A DNA stretch of 64,000 bases. Source: Pseudorasbora parva. Taxonomy: Eukaryota > Chordata > Actinopteri > Cypriniformes > Gobionidae. This document shows, one piece after another, positions 12,001 to 24,000 of the stretch (its first letter is position 1; each line of letters opens with the position of its first letter). The stretch lies in contig NC_090173.1 in the NCBI RefSeq assembly GCF_024679245.1, positions 51,597,018 to 51,661,017 of the forward strand, given 5' to 3'. The notes beneath the pieces are model-generated. The model ran no database searches. It was not told the origin of the DNA and saw nothing but the letters and a program-made list of their open reading frames with translations. Position numbers and translations under genes: made by a program.

Positions 12001-15000
12001 ATCACTGAAGGAAAGAGAAACACGAGAACTACAACTGACTTCAGCCACAGCTTTAGATGAAATCAACTGAAGATAAAAGAAGACATTAAATCTCTGAAGA
12101 TCTCATCAGAGGAGGATTAAACAACTCCACAAACAGCATAACCAGAAAAAAAGCTCACTCAGAGTTTTGACTCATCAAAATTTGCTGCAATGTTATTCTA
12201 TAGGATTTTTTGATTTTTAAGAGCAATAATTTATCCATTTGTTTGTGTGTGCAACAAGAGTATGAAATGTAGAATGATAAATGTTTAAACAAATCTCTTT
12301 CACTGTGTGTTTGGAGAATTTATTCTGCTGTGTTACCAAATGTCTTCCATCCACAGGGTGGGTGTCTGAAGCTCAAAACTGCAGTGATACAGAAAAAGCT
12401 GAAGCTAAAAAGAGACTTTTTGCACATCTCGGCTTGGACAATAGTGACTCTGAGAATACCAGAATGTGGCCCTTGATATTCAACAAGTATGACTACTTCG
12501 CTGCCCACCATATCAACATTGAAGTGAACCTGTATGTGACCTCCATCATAAATGTGGTATGAGTTCAGCATGATTTATCTTCTCATCAATGGACGTCAAG
12601 CCAGTAAACCCTAAAATGATTAATTCGTTTGAGTAGAGCCAACTCAAATTAAACAAATGAGTTCAAACTAATTAACTAATTAGAACTTTAATTTTCTTAT
12701 GAGTTCTTAAAACTGACACATTTTAAGGGGGGGGGGGGGGGGGGGCCCTCTGGGCATTAACTATAATAGTTGCAAGCACCAATCCAGTTTTTTTCTTTTT
12801 TTTCTATAGACTGTACTCACAAAGATATAACGATCAAAATAAACTTAAAACTTCGCCGGAGTTGTCCTTCAATTGATGAGAAGCATTGGTTATAGTACTC
12901 ATTTCAGCACGATATCTAGCAATGTTTTAATCAGGCAAATTGAATGATAAAAAAAATAAATAATAATGTTTAGTTTTTTTGCACTCCAGTTTAGAAACAC
13001 ATTCATACTTCTGTTTGCATTTTAGACACACATATACATAAGCCCCGTTTCCACCACAGGAACTTTACCCAGGAACTAGGAACTTTGGGTGGTACTTCGT
13101 GTGTTTAGACCGCAGGAACCAGGGTATAAATGAAGTTCCGGGTAAATATTTCCCCCTCCAAACGGCCCTGCTCGCGAGGTAGTACTTTTTCAAAGTTCAG
13201 GAACTTTCGAGGGCGGGACTTGGGCGCTGAACATGCTGATTGGTTGAGCTCAGGCAGCATTTTAGTTCAACCGGCATCTTTAAAAGTCTTTTGCGAGGTT
13301 CGTTCTGCGTTCAGTAAATATCAGTCTTGCTCTCTGTCTGGTGGCGCGCGGTCGTCTCAGCCATCTCACGTTCAATGTCCGTAATAGCTGATAATAATAT
13401 ACATTGTCATTTTAAATCTAGCTTTACAAGCTTTCTGAATATGCTGCATGCTGCTGAATCTGCATATTAGTGCTCTTTTCTGTCGTTGTTAATTACCTTA
13501 GTAAACCTATACATAACCAGCAAAAGCAGCACAGCTTGAATCTCTTCCATACTCGTTATTAATTTTTTTTCACCATGTAAACGACCTGACCGATTACTTT
13601 TAAGTGTGTGTCCTTACATGACGTGACGGCGCGCGCCGCGCTCATGTTGACAAGAGAGGAAAGTACATTTTTCTGAGGGGTAAACTTTTTATTTCGTAAG
13701 TTATGAAGATAATGTTGGAGTAATGACACAGCGTATATTGCCCCAGGCAGTTTTTACTTTAACTGCGCCTGACAGAAGAATTTTTTTTCTGAGATGATTA
13801 TTACACTTTACAACAAATAGCTATAAATAAAACTGTATTAGTCCTGGTGGCCGTTAAGAGTTGCTATGGCTACAGTTAACACACTCCAGCTGCTGGAGAA
13901 AACAGCGTTGACATTTTTGGTGCGGCAGACAAACTGCATGTGACAAAATGATTGCGATTGAAAGTCATCACATGTAAACACCAGATCGGTTTAGATAACG
14001 TCTCATGTAAACAGTTCACTAAATCTTTCAATCGGTACACTTAAAAATGATTACATGTCCTTCACTGATTTGGAGGAGCAGTCGCGCGCAGTCCTACATC
14101 ACCGGACTAATTTGCCTAATCTTCTCGGAACTTTATCGCGGTCGAAACGCAGACAGCTGCAGGTCTGGGGGGGAGAAAAGTTCCTGTAAAAAAGTTCCTG
14201 GTACAAATTGTTCCGGGTAATTTTGGTGGAAACGGGGCTATAAAGAATCAGAGTATGAATCTCATCATAGTGAGATACGGTGACATACTTCATGTCACAG
14301 TGCATTCTGGGTGCATCATACAAAACTCATCCATGGCTCCCAGAATGCATTGCAGCATATAAACCTGTTACCATTGTTGAGTTTCATAGGCTGATTATTG
14401 ATGTCTGAGTGTGCGTTAACTTCTCAGGAGTTTAAAAAGTTTAGTGGACAATGCATTTTCATTTCTTAGACTATTGCTGTAGAATCACATCAATAATCAA
14501 ACAGAAATCAATGAAAATTGTCACTCATATAAAAGTCAGACATAAGATCAGTGGTCTAAGCCACAACTTGATGATTATATTCATGATCATCAATGAGCTA
14601 ACATTAACTGATCACACTTTATCTTGCTGTTTACACCATAACAAACAGCCAGACAAAAATGTTATGTTTAAAATGTTAATAGTCAAGAGCCCAACTAAAG
14701 CAAACACTGATCATCATAACCCCTTAAGTGTCACCCCCCTTTTTGAAAATATACATGAAAATTCAGTATCCAGACTTAAATGGTTGCAATTCAAGAATGC
14801 TTTGGAATATAGACATAAGTTTGGTCTCATTTTAAAGAGGACAGTCAGCAGAGTATTGCTCAAGTGAAATCACTTCAAAAAATGTAAGTATAAGTTTAAA
14901 TGTACTGTAAATCAAATATACTGTACTAGATATTTAATATTTAATATAAAATATATATGTTACAAAATAATGTGTACTCTAAAATTACTATCAAATCAAA

Positions 15001-18000
15001 GCCATATGTCTAATCAATTTGTGTTCCAAATTTGAAGTTGATATCACAAAAATTGAAGTTCCCATGAGATTTTGTTTAGGCGTTGTACCACAAATAGCCA
15101 CCGGGTGTCATTGAAATTCCATTGATTTTTTTTAATGCAATTTCCTGTGTCACATGTATATATTTTTTGTGTAAATATCACAAAACAGTTTGCAGATATA
15201 GAACCGTGAGACTAAGACCTTTCCGACGATATGCGTTTTTATTATAAATTAAATAAATATGTTAAATAAATATGAAACATGACAACGCCACTTGGGGAGG
15301 AGCCCTGCTAGAATAATTTAGAGCACCGTTTCCATGGTAACGCAAGGTCTGATTTCAAATCGGTTTGCACAGGATGAATCTTGAGTTCGTAAGCTTTCGA
15401 ATGATATATAGTTTGTCAACATTAGATCAGGATAAATATAGGATATATTGTTTTAAACATGCAGTGGCAAATGGGCCCACCGGTGGGCCAGTGACACTTA
15501 AGAGGATAATGGTGACTTCATTACTTTCAATAAATCATCAACATCTAAATCTCTGTTAATTCTCAATAAAAGCTTCTGTAGTCGTCTGACAGAAATAAAG
15601 TCAGTCTGGTTAGTAATGTGTGAAGCTGGTAATGCTGTTTGTGGAGTTGTTTAATCCTCTGATGAGATCTTGTGATTGTCAGAGTCTCCAGTTGTCCACT
15701 GCAGGGCAGCAGAGACTTTGAAATGTGAACGGAGGTGGAAAGTCCAGGTTCAGAAGATAAAAAGTCCAGCTCTTTATTTTGTTCCAAACACCTGGATTTG
15801 CTAAGTAGCAAAAGAGGTAGAATTAATTAGTGAAATCAGCTAACTGAGTTCATGAGTGGAATAAAAATATGGGCTTTCATTTTTGGGTGAACCAACAGAT
15901 TTAGAAATATGGCTTAGTCAACTTCTTTCCGACATTTAGATATGTGGGCAAAAGTATTTTTGCCTCAGTGCATGCATTGTTTTAGTTTGGAAGGGCCACC
16001 GTTAGCTTAGCTTAGTATAATGAATAGAATCCTTTGTTGCCAGCTAGCGTGTCCCTCGTAAAAGTGATCCCAAACCCCCCCCCCACCTATTTACTTCTTC
16101 TGGCCTGTGTATTCACAACGAGTACAAATAGCGATGCAGATTAAGACTAGGTAATTTTCTCAGATATTGACTTTCATCAAGTTTGGAAGACATATGCTGT
16201 GTTTACCTTGGATTTACCTCAGAATAATACGATTTTCACAGGAAGCACAGGCGAAGCTCAGAGATATCACACAACACATTGCAATTGCTCAACAGCTGGA
16301 GGACATGAGTGTTACGTGCAGTAGTAGTCAGGCAATGAGAGATCCAAGACATCCAAACTAAATGGGTATGTTTAAGTAAGGGATAATGTACACCCAGCCA
16401 GTTGTTATCGCAGAATAAACCCCGACAGAGTGATCAGGTCTTGCATCACTCTGAAGGGGTTTATTCTGCGATTAAAAACCGGCTGGGTGTACATTATCCC
16501 GCTTATTACACGGCTACTAGTCTCAAATAAATAATTATTAGACACAAAATATTGTCTCGAGATTAAATATTTTATTAGCTCTTACGCAAAGCTTCCGCGA
16601 AGGAAAACAGTTCCAACCTGCTTTAAGCCTTTATCTATTGCTGAAGATTTGCCATATGCCCTTGCTAAATGTTGAAAATGAATGCTGACAGGGTTAGTTC
16701 ACCCAAAAATGAAACCACGCCTATGATTTACTCACCCTCAAGTTATCGTAGGTGTATATGACATTCTTCTTTCAGACAAATACAATCGGAGTTATATTTA
16801 AAAAGTCCAGGCTAACGTTAATCCAAGCAGTTGTTGTAGTTGTGTTTGAAGTCCATAAAAAATGCAGCTGTCCGTCAAATAACGTGCTCCACACGACTCC
16901 GATGGGTTAATGGAGCCATCTGATTCGAATCGATGTGTTTGTGTAAGAAAAAGGTCTATATTAAAAACGTTATAAAGGAAACCTGCCTTGAAGTCTTCCA
17001 TTGTAACCCATGGCTGTTTAAGCCACAAGATGGCGCCAGCGTTAAGCATAGAAGTAGTACCGGTCAAGATAACTCGTAGTACCCGTATGAGCGGGTGTTA
17101 TCTGGAAATAACGTACCGCTGGAATGCGCGATTGACCAATTAGAATCAAGTATTTCACAGAGCCATGTAATAATAACAGAGAACTCAGAACAGATACATC
17201 GAACATGCTACAGAGAAACTTAAACACTACGTTTACACAAGATCAACACACATACAAACGTAAGAACCGATAATGAGTGCAGGGAGTGAGTCCAAACATA
17301 AAGGTGTGCTAATGACGAAGACCAGGTGCAGGGAATCCAGGGAGAGATGATGAGGAAGTGAGTTCAGGTGGAAGACAGGGAGGATCATGGGAGATGAAGT
17401 CCGGGACCAGGAGTGAATATGACATTCCCTCCCCCTCCCGGTAGGCGCGTCCTCGCCCCTAAGATGTAACACCGGGGAGGGGGGGTGGGTGCCCTGGAAA
17501 CCTCCACTCAGGTGTGGGGGAGGTGCAGAAGGGTATGGATGTCTCCAGAGCGGGACTAGGACCTCCGGAGCCTGGAGAGGCCATGGCGGGTTCGGAGCCT
17601 GGGGTGGCCATGGCGGGACAGGAGCCTTGGGCAGCCATGGGGATAACAGGAGTACCAGGCTGGCGATTATCAGTACTCAGCCTGGGATCCAGGACAGGGC
17701 TGGGGTCTTAGCCTGGGTTGGCGTCCCACCCCTCTGTTCCCCACCCACGGGCCTATAGCCCCCCCAACATTTTTTTTTCGGAAACTAGGGGATTGTCTTG
17801 TGGGCCCGTGGATGGCTGGAGTGGGGCGCCCATGGGTGTCTGGAGGCGGCGGCTCTGGGAAGCCTGGAGTGGGTGCGTTGAAGCCTGGAGCGGGCTCGTT
17901 GAAGCCTGGAGGGGCCTCGTGAAGGCCTGGAGGGGGCTCGCTGAAGCCTGGAGCGGGCTCGCTGAAGCCTGGAGAGGGTTCGGGAAAGCCTGGAGAGGGC

Positions 18001-21000
18001 TCGGGAAAGCCTGAAGAGGGCTCTGGAAGGAGCGGAGCGTGCTTAGTCCCAAAATCTATGAGCCAGCCCTCTTCTGGCTCTGGTGCAGTGACGGCCATTG
18101 GGCTTGGAGGCGCGGGTTTACGGCCTTGCTGCTTGCCCTTCTCGTCCTCCGTGGCTTCCTAGCCTGCGGGACCTCATTGGACGGTCCACTGGAGAGGTGA
18201 GTGGAGGCACCCGGCTGCTGGCGAACTGGCCCGGCCGCGGATGTTGATGATGGGTCTGGACGAGGCACACACTCTTCAATTTCATCCTGGGAACCATTCA
18301 GAAACCAGATTAGATTGATAGTTTTAACTAATGAATACATACACAGAGTGTCGAGAAATCGAATGGTGTCCTCATCCAAACCCATCAAGAACACCGCGTT
18401 AAGTGGGGCACCGGGCCAGTTCACCCAATTAAGCCAGCTCGGAGAATTCCTCCACGTACCTCTCCAGCGGCCGTCTGTCCTGCCGGAGGAAGTGGATTTT
18501 GAGTTTCTCAAGATGATGAGGAAGTGAGTTCAGGTGCAAGACAGGGAGGATCATGGGAGATGAAGTCCGGGACCAGGAGTGAATGTGACAGTGAGGATGA
18601 GAGCTGTGATATCTCTGCGTCCAAGTAGCAGTGCTTCGCCCGTGCTTCGTGTGAAAATCTTCTTATTTGGAGGTAAATCCAATGTAAACTCACAGCGTGT
18701 CTTCCAAACTTGATGAAAATCAGAGTGATGAAGATGAGTCTTTCTTTTGAGGTGATGGGGGGCATATACAGGTATGAGTTCCTTCACGTGGATATTTGCA
18801 TGTGAATCTCTTTGCGCATGTGTGGTGTGGTCACATTAAGGATAATGAGGCTTGAGGAACTCTACCTCTCGCTGTTTTCATATGGATTACATAAACAGAG
18901 AATATTTGATATAAATTACTTAATTTAAAAGAAGACATTCCAAGCTTAATAAAGAGATATATGTCGGGTTTGTGTGGCAAGTATTCGCTGAGTTCATTTT
19001 CACACGCATTTCACTTCACGGAGAGAGGTGGGAGAATGCACACCCTGTTTTTTTTATTTTGAGTTTACACAAATAAAAGTAGACATTATAAGCTTTGTAA
19101 AGACATATCGTTCATGTCTGTGAGGCCAAAAGCGTAGGAATATTTTAAAGGGTTACTTCAGCGATTAGCATATGGCTTTGTATCAGAACAAACCATGGAG
19201 TATATTCAAATGATTGTGCTTAACCCCCCCCCCCCCCCCCCCCTCCACCCCCCACCCCATCCCATATCCCCCTGAGACAAGATACTTTTGCATTTTATTT
19301 CTGGAAAAATTCCTCCCGTGCAAATATCGTCAATTTGCGCCATCGGTAGAATTGTTGGCCAGAGGCTAAAGACTACAGCCAACAGAGGGTGCCATTTCCA
19401 CATGTTTTCAACTCGCGCGTGGGGGATGGAGATCACACTACCAGCTGCAGCCTCATAGCCTAGAAATCTAGACGCACCCTAGCGGCAGCAAATTTAATCT
19501 GCCCGCGAGTGTCGTCTAGCAACCCTCAATACCCTTCTGAGCTGTATTCGCCTAACTCTTGCTGGGCCAATCACATCGTGTATAGAGTCGGTGGGCAGGG
19601 CCATAATGACCACGGCCAAGTTGCGTTTGCGTGCTTCTAGTAAACACAGAAACTGGCGAACGGTGGTCTTTCGAATCAGCTTTGACCGCGACTCTGGAAG
19701 ACTTGGAGTTAAGCTTTTCTCTGAGAAAAGAACAAAGAACGCCACTGAAGTCATTCTTAAAAAGGGAAGATGTGTTCGGAGTTTTGCTGACCGGATACGG
19801 CGAATGTTTAATCAATCAACAAGCTCTGTTTCACCTTCGTTGCTCTGGTTGGTGTAGCGCTATCCTATCGCGTGAAGATGGAGTTTGAAAGACAACCGTT
19901 TATCCTAACCCCTCAGATTGAGCTGTCAATGGTGAGTTTCCAGACCAAACATCTTGATATGGGTCTGGCTTGTCAGGCTAGCAGACTCAGACATTCATGT
20001 TGAAACGGTGCGGCCAGCAGAACAAAGTAAGTTTTTCAACTTCTCAAACTAATTCCTATGAAAGTTAAGCTTTCAAAGGCATGAACTGAAAACACAGCAG
20101 ACTGAACATGCTCTGTGTATCTATGCCACGAGTGCCGTCGCTTTTACCTCAGCTCTCATCACGAGCTCATCCATGACTGTCAATGTGACTCCTGCAGCAC
20201 TTTGGGCTGTGAGACTCCCTCAGTGGCTAAATTACATATTGAACACACATGTTCAGTTTTTAATTGTAGTGTTTGTACTCTAACTGAACTGATTTTACGA
20301 AGATGATCGCGATCGCGGTGGGAAAGTGATCACTGATTCAGTAATCTAGTAGCGGTGGCTTTGGGAGTGGCCTCGTAGGGCAGCGAAGCATTCTGGGAAT
20401 TGTTGTCTTTCATCCCCATGAGACAAAAATACATTGTCTGTCTTTTTTATTCTCAGTCTAGAAAGCACCAAATTAAAAAATAATTTCACATTTCTACTAC
20501 AGTAATGACCCAGTTTAAATACAGATTCACCTTCCCAGCGCTGAAGTTCTCCTTTAAGTTGTTTTACACTGTCATGAGGAAAAAACAAGCAAAACGCGCC
20601 TGCTTGTTCTTTGGGTTCAGAGGGTTAAACTTTACTTAACTTTAAAAAAAAAAAAGGCATTTAATTGGCATTTTTTTTGTCTTGCCAACTTATTTGGGTT
20701 AACAGTGTTGTAGCGTCATCTCTCAACACTTCTTTTTATCCACAGAATGAAAAAGCCCAGAGTCTCACAACACAGGTCAAAATGATAACTGTAAGTGTTT
20801 TCTTTTTTTCTTTCTTATTTTACAAGTTTTACTCAATTTGCAGTATTGTGTAACATGTTCAGATGTTTTAATTGATTTCTAAGAATACAGTATGTGTCTT
20901 ATAATCTCTCATTATGTCAATTTTCCAGGCCTGGCCAAATGGGAACACGTTGTGGTATCATGACCTTTTTTGTGGCATAAAAACATTTTCAGCTCCTAAA

Positions 21001-24000
21001 AATATGTTTTGGACTCCAGACATTGGTATACTGGAAAGGTATAAAAATTACATCTGTCAGAACATGATACATCAGTAAAATTGTAAAATTATGGATAGAA
21101 TAGGGGTAATGACTCTTTTAGCATGGTTTAAACAACTGCTTTTACTGCAACTGTTGATTTCTGTGAGTGTTAACGTTGCCTTATAAATGTTTTGTGTCAT
21201 TTATACACTCACAGACATCCACATTCGGCATATGAAACACAAGAATGGTGGCATGCTTCATGCCCACATACAACACACATTCATGGCATGCATTGCAGCA
21301 TGAATAAATTATACAGCAACATTTTTTTAAACAATCTTACACAAATCACTTCAGTTAAAAAATGAAGCTTATCTTTCTTCTCATAAAATGCTTCAATTCC
21401 TAAATTAAGCAAACCAACAGAAAACATTTTTGTTTAAAGCAATTTAATGCAGTCTTTTGACCATTAAAACAGACATGCTGCTCTGCTTTACTGCAAAAAT
21501 ATTTTCTGAAAACACCTGCAGTTGCTGAAAAAGACAGAGCTTAAAAAAAGGCAAGGATTAAGAGCCCAAAGGAAGCATATGCTGATCACCATAATAGTGA
21601 CCTGAAACTAAACATTTTCAGCGAAACATCAACATCTACAGGTGCTGGTCATATAATTAGAATATCATTAAAAAGTTGATTTATTTCACTAATTCCATTC
21701 AAAAAGTGGAACTTGTATAATATATTTATTCATTACACACATATTTCAAATATGTGTTGTTTATTTTAATTTTGATGATTATAAGTGACAACTAAGGAAA
21801 ATCCCATATTCAGTATTCCAGAAAAGTTCAATATGGAAGACATCTGCTGCCACTCTCTAATCAGCTAATTAACTTACAACACCTGCAAAGGCCTTTAAAT
21901 GGTCTCTCAGTCTAGTTCTGCATGTAGGCTACACAATCATGGGGAAGATTGCTGACTTGACAGTTATCCAAAAGATGACCATTGACACCTTGTACAAGGA
22001 GGGCAAGACACAAAAGGTCATTGCAAAAGAGGCTGGCTGTTCACAGAGCTCTGTGTCCAAACACATTAATAGAGAGGCGAAGGGAAGGAAAAGATGTGGT
22101 AGAAAAAAAGTGTACAAGCAATAGGGATAACTTCACCCTGGAAAGGATTGAGAAACAAACCCCATTCAAAAATGTAGGGGAAGTTTCACAAAGAGTGGAC
22201 TGCAGCTGGAGTCAGTGCTTCAAGAACCACTACGCACAGACGTATGCAAGACATGGCTTTCAGCTGTCGCATTCCCTGTGTCAAGCCACTCTTGAACAAA
22301 AGACGGTGTCAGAAGCGTCTCGCTCGCTAAAGACAAAAAGAACTGCTGAGTGGTCCAAAGTTTTGTTCTCTGATGAAAGTAAAATTTTCATTTCCTTTGG
22401 AAATCAGGGTCCCAAAGTCTAGAGGAAGAGATGAGATGCACACACTCCACGTTGCTTGAGGTCCAGTGTAAAGTTTCCACAGTCAGTGATGGTTTGGGGT
22501 GCCATTACATCTGCTGGTGTTGGTCCACTGTGTTTTCTGAGGTCCAAGGTCAACACAGCTGTATAGCATGAAGACCGTAGTATCCCTGTTCTTAATTGGC
22601 CAGCAAACTCGCTTGACCTTAACCCCATAGAAAATCTATGGGCTATTGTGAAGAGGAAGATGCGATGTGCCAACAATGCAGAAAAGCTGAAGGCCACTAT
22701 CAGAGCAACCTGGGCTCTCATAACACCTGAGCATAATCTACACTTGAATATAATCTATTAAAGCAGCACTAGGTAACTTTTCAACCTTCATAATATATTT
22801 TCAAGACTCTTGTGATGATACATCGACTTACAATAGGTTGAATGACACGTCTGCCAGAGCTTGATGGGGTCTGTATCGTTTTTAATCGTACTTTTAAACT
22901 TCAGGTTTCGGGTTTTAACCCGAGAAAAAAAAGAACTACAAAATTCGACTGCTTTACGGCATATACTTCACTTCCACCAACACCCACACTTCCTTACATT
23001 CGGACGTGCGAGCCCAGCTTTGTTCGTCGGATAATATAGTCATGTCCGAAGCAGCACAGACAAATAAGAAAAAAAAAGGTTTTGTTTGAGGAAAGCAATA
23101 AGAGGAAACGAAAAAGTGATGGGATTAAAGGCAGGACGAGGATCAACATTGGACCAGCGTTTGCTCGTTAGCGTGAGCTGAAGGAGGCGTGCCCGACCGA
23201 TGCTGTCCTGCTTGTTATGGTGATTACCTACCACTCAAACATTGAATTGAAGTATCATATAGATTCTGTAAAACGGTAACCAATACACTACTATAATAAC
23301 GCTGGCTTGTAAACGTGAGCATCGTGATTATTTGGCGTTTGAAAAAAATAAAACCCATGAAATTATATTCATATGACATGCTGAAACATATGCCACTGAC
23401 TGTACTTGGGATGAAGACATTTCACACGCGCCGCCAGAAGAACACCTGCATGTGAACTCCTCCTGCAGTGTTCAGGGTAACTGTTAGTGCTGCACCAACC
23501 CGCGGGGATGCTTTTATGAAGTTATTTGGCCCGCCCCGCACCACTGTATATATTTTTGCAACCCGCTCCGCACCCGCGACCATTAAATAGACATATGGGG
23601 TCCGCGGGTTATGAGACGACCCACGCATCACTAGTTCAGGGCTATCAGGGCTGTCATGTCAACAAATGCATGCGCGATGGCATCACCTGTTGTAGGATGA
23701 CAGAGGACATTATTTTTTCCCAACTGTAGGGGGACCCCGAGAGCAAAAGCTGCCAAGTGCTGCTTTAAGAATGAACTACTTTAACCAGGGGTGAGTCTAA
23801 TCAATAACCTTTCTATGATGAGCCATGGTTTATCATCTAATAATCTTTGCCTAAACTTATTTTGCAACTAATTATGTGTTTTGATAATCACTATTACACA
23901 AACTGACATCAAAAACCATGAGTCAAACTGCCCAACTAAAGGAAACACTGATCACCATAATGGTGACCAAACATTTCAAGAAAACAGAAACATCTTTTTC

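Larger units (their letters stand above)
17105..18591 (-). mobile_element. Truncated LTR-retroelement remnant (minus strand)
   Basis: Direct repeats of about 80 bp flank it: 17345-17425 and 18512-18591 share GATGATGAGGAAGTGAGTTC and GGAGATGAAGTCCGGGACCA. On the minus strand both copies begin at a TGTCA-type LTR edge. The lower copy continues as a longer LTR-like stretch; the upper copy is cut to 80 bp directly before the Gag-like frame. This fits a badly deleted element read on the minus strand. The LTR interpretation is inference. Confidence 0.55.
16100..18790. repeat. Long inverted-repeat element interrupted by an LTR-retroelement remnant
   Basis: The left arm (about 16140-16330; TTTCATCAAGTTTGGAAGAC, TTGGATTTACCTC, GATTTTCACA) is mirrored at about 18595-18730 (GTCTTCCAAACTTGATGAAA and following). 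A strong hairpin at 16380-16499 lies inside. The spacer contains the retroelement remnant at about 17105-18591. All of it is in gene 1 intron 2. Confidence 0.7.
19145..20557. repeat. TTAA-flanked MITE with a nested element
   Basis: The left end TTAAAGGGTTACTTCAGCG (19145) pairs with the right end CGCTGAAGTTCTCCTTTAA (ending 20557). TTAA at both ends is the expected target duplication. Inside are a 20-C run (19224-19243) and the separate element at 19456-19982. Gene 1 intron 2. Confidence 0.7.

Noticed and set aside
14451..14867. 138-codon frame in gene 1 intron 2
   Set aside because: It crosses the boundary between an R foldback and a TAA-flanked MITE and has no recognisable domain.
17670..18098. 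Proline-rich frame as an independent gene
   Set aside because: Produced by the 24-bp minisatellite next to the Gag-like remnant; no start context or homology.
21939..22721. Active Tc1 transposase
   Set aside because: Frameshifts and in-frame stops split the coding region, and the element is interrupted by other insertions.
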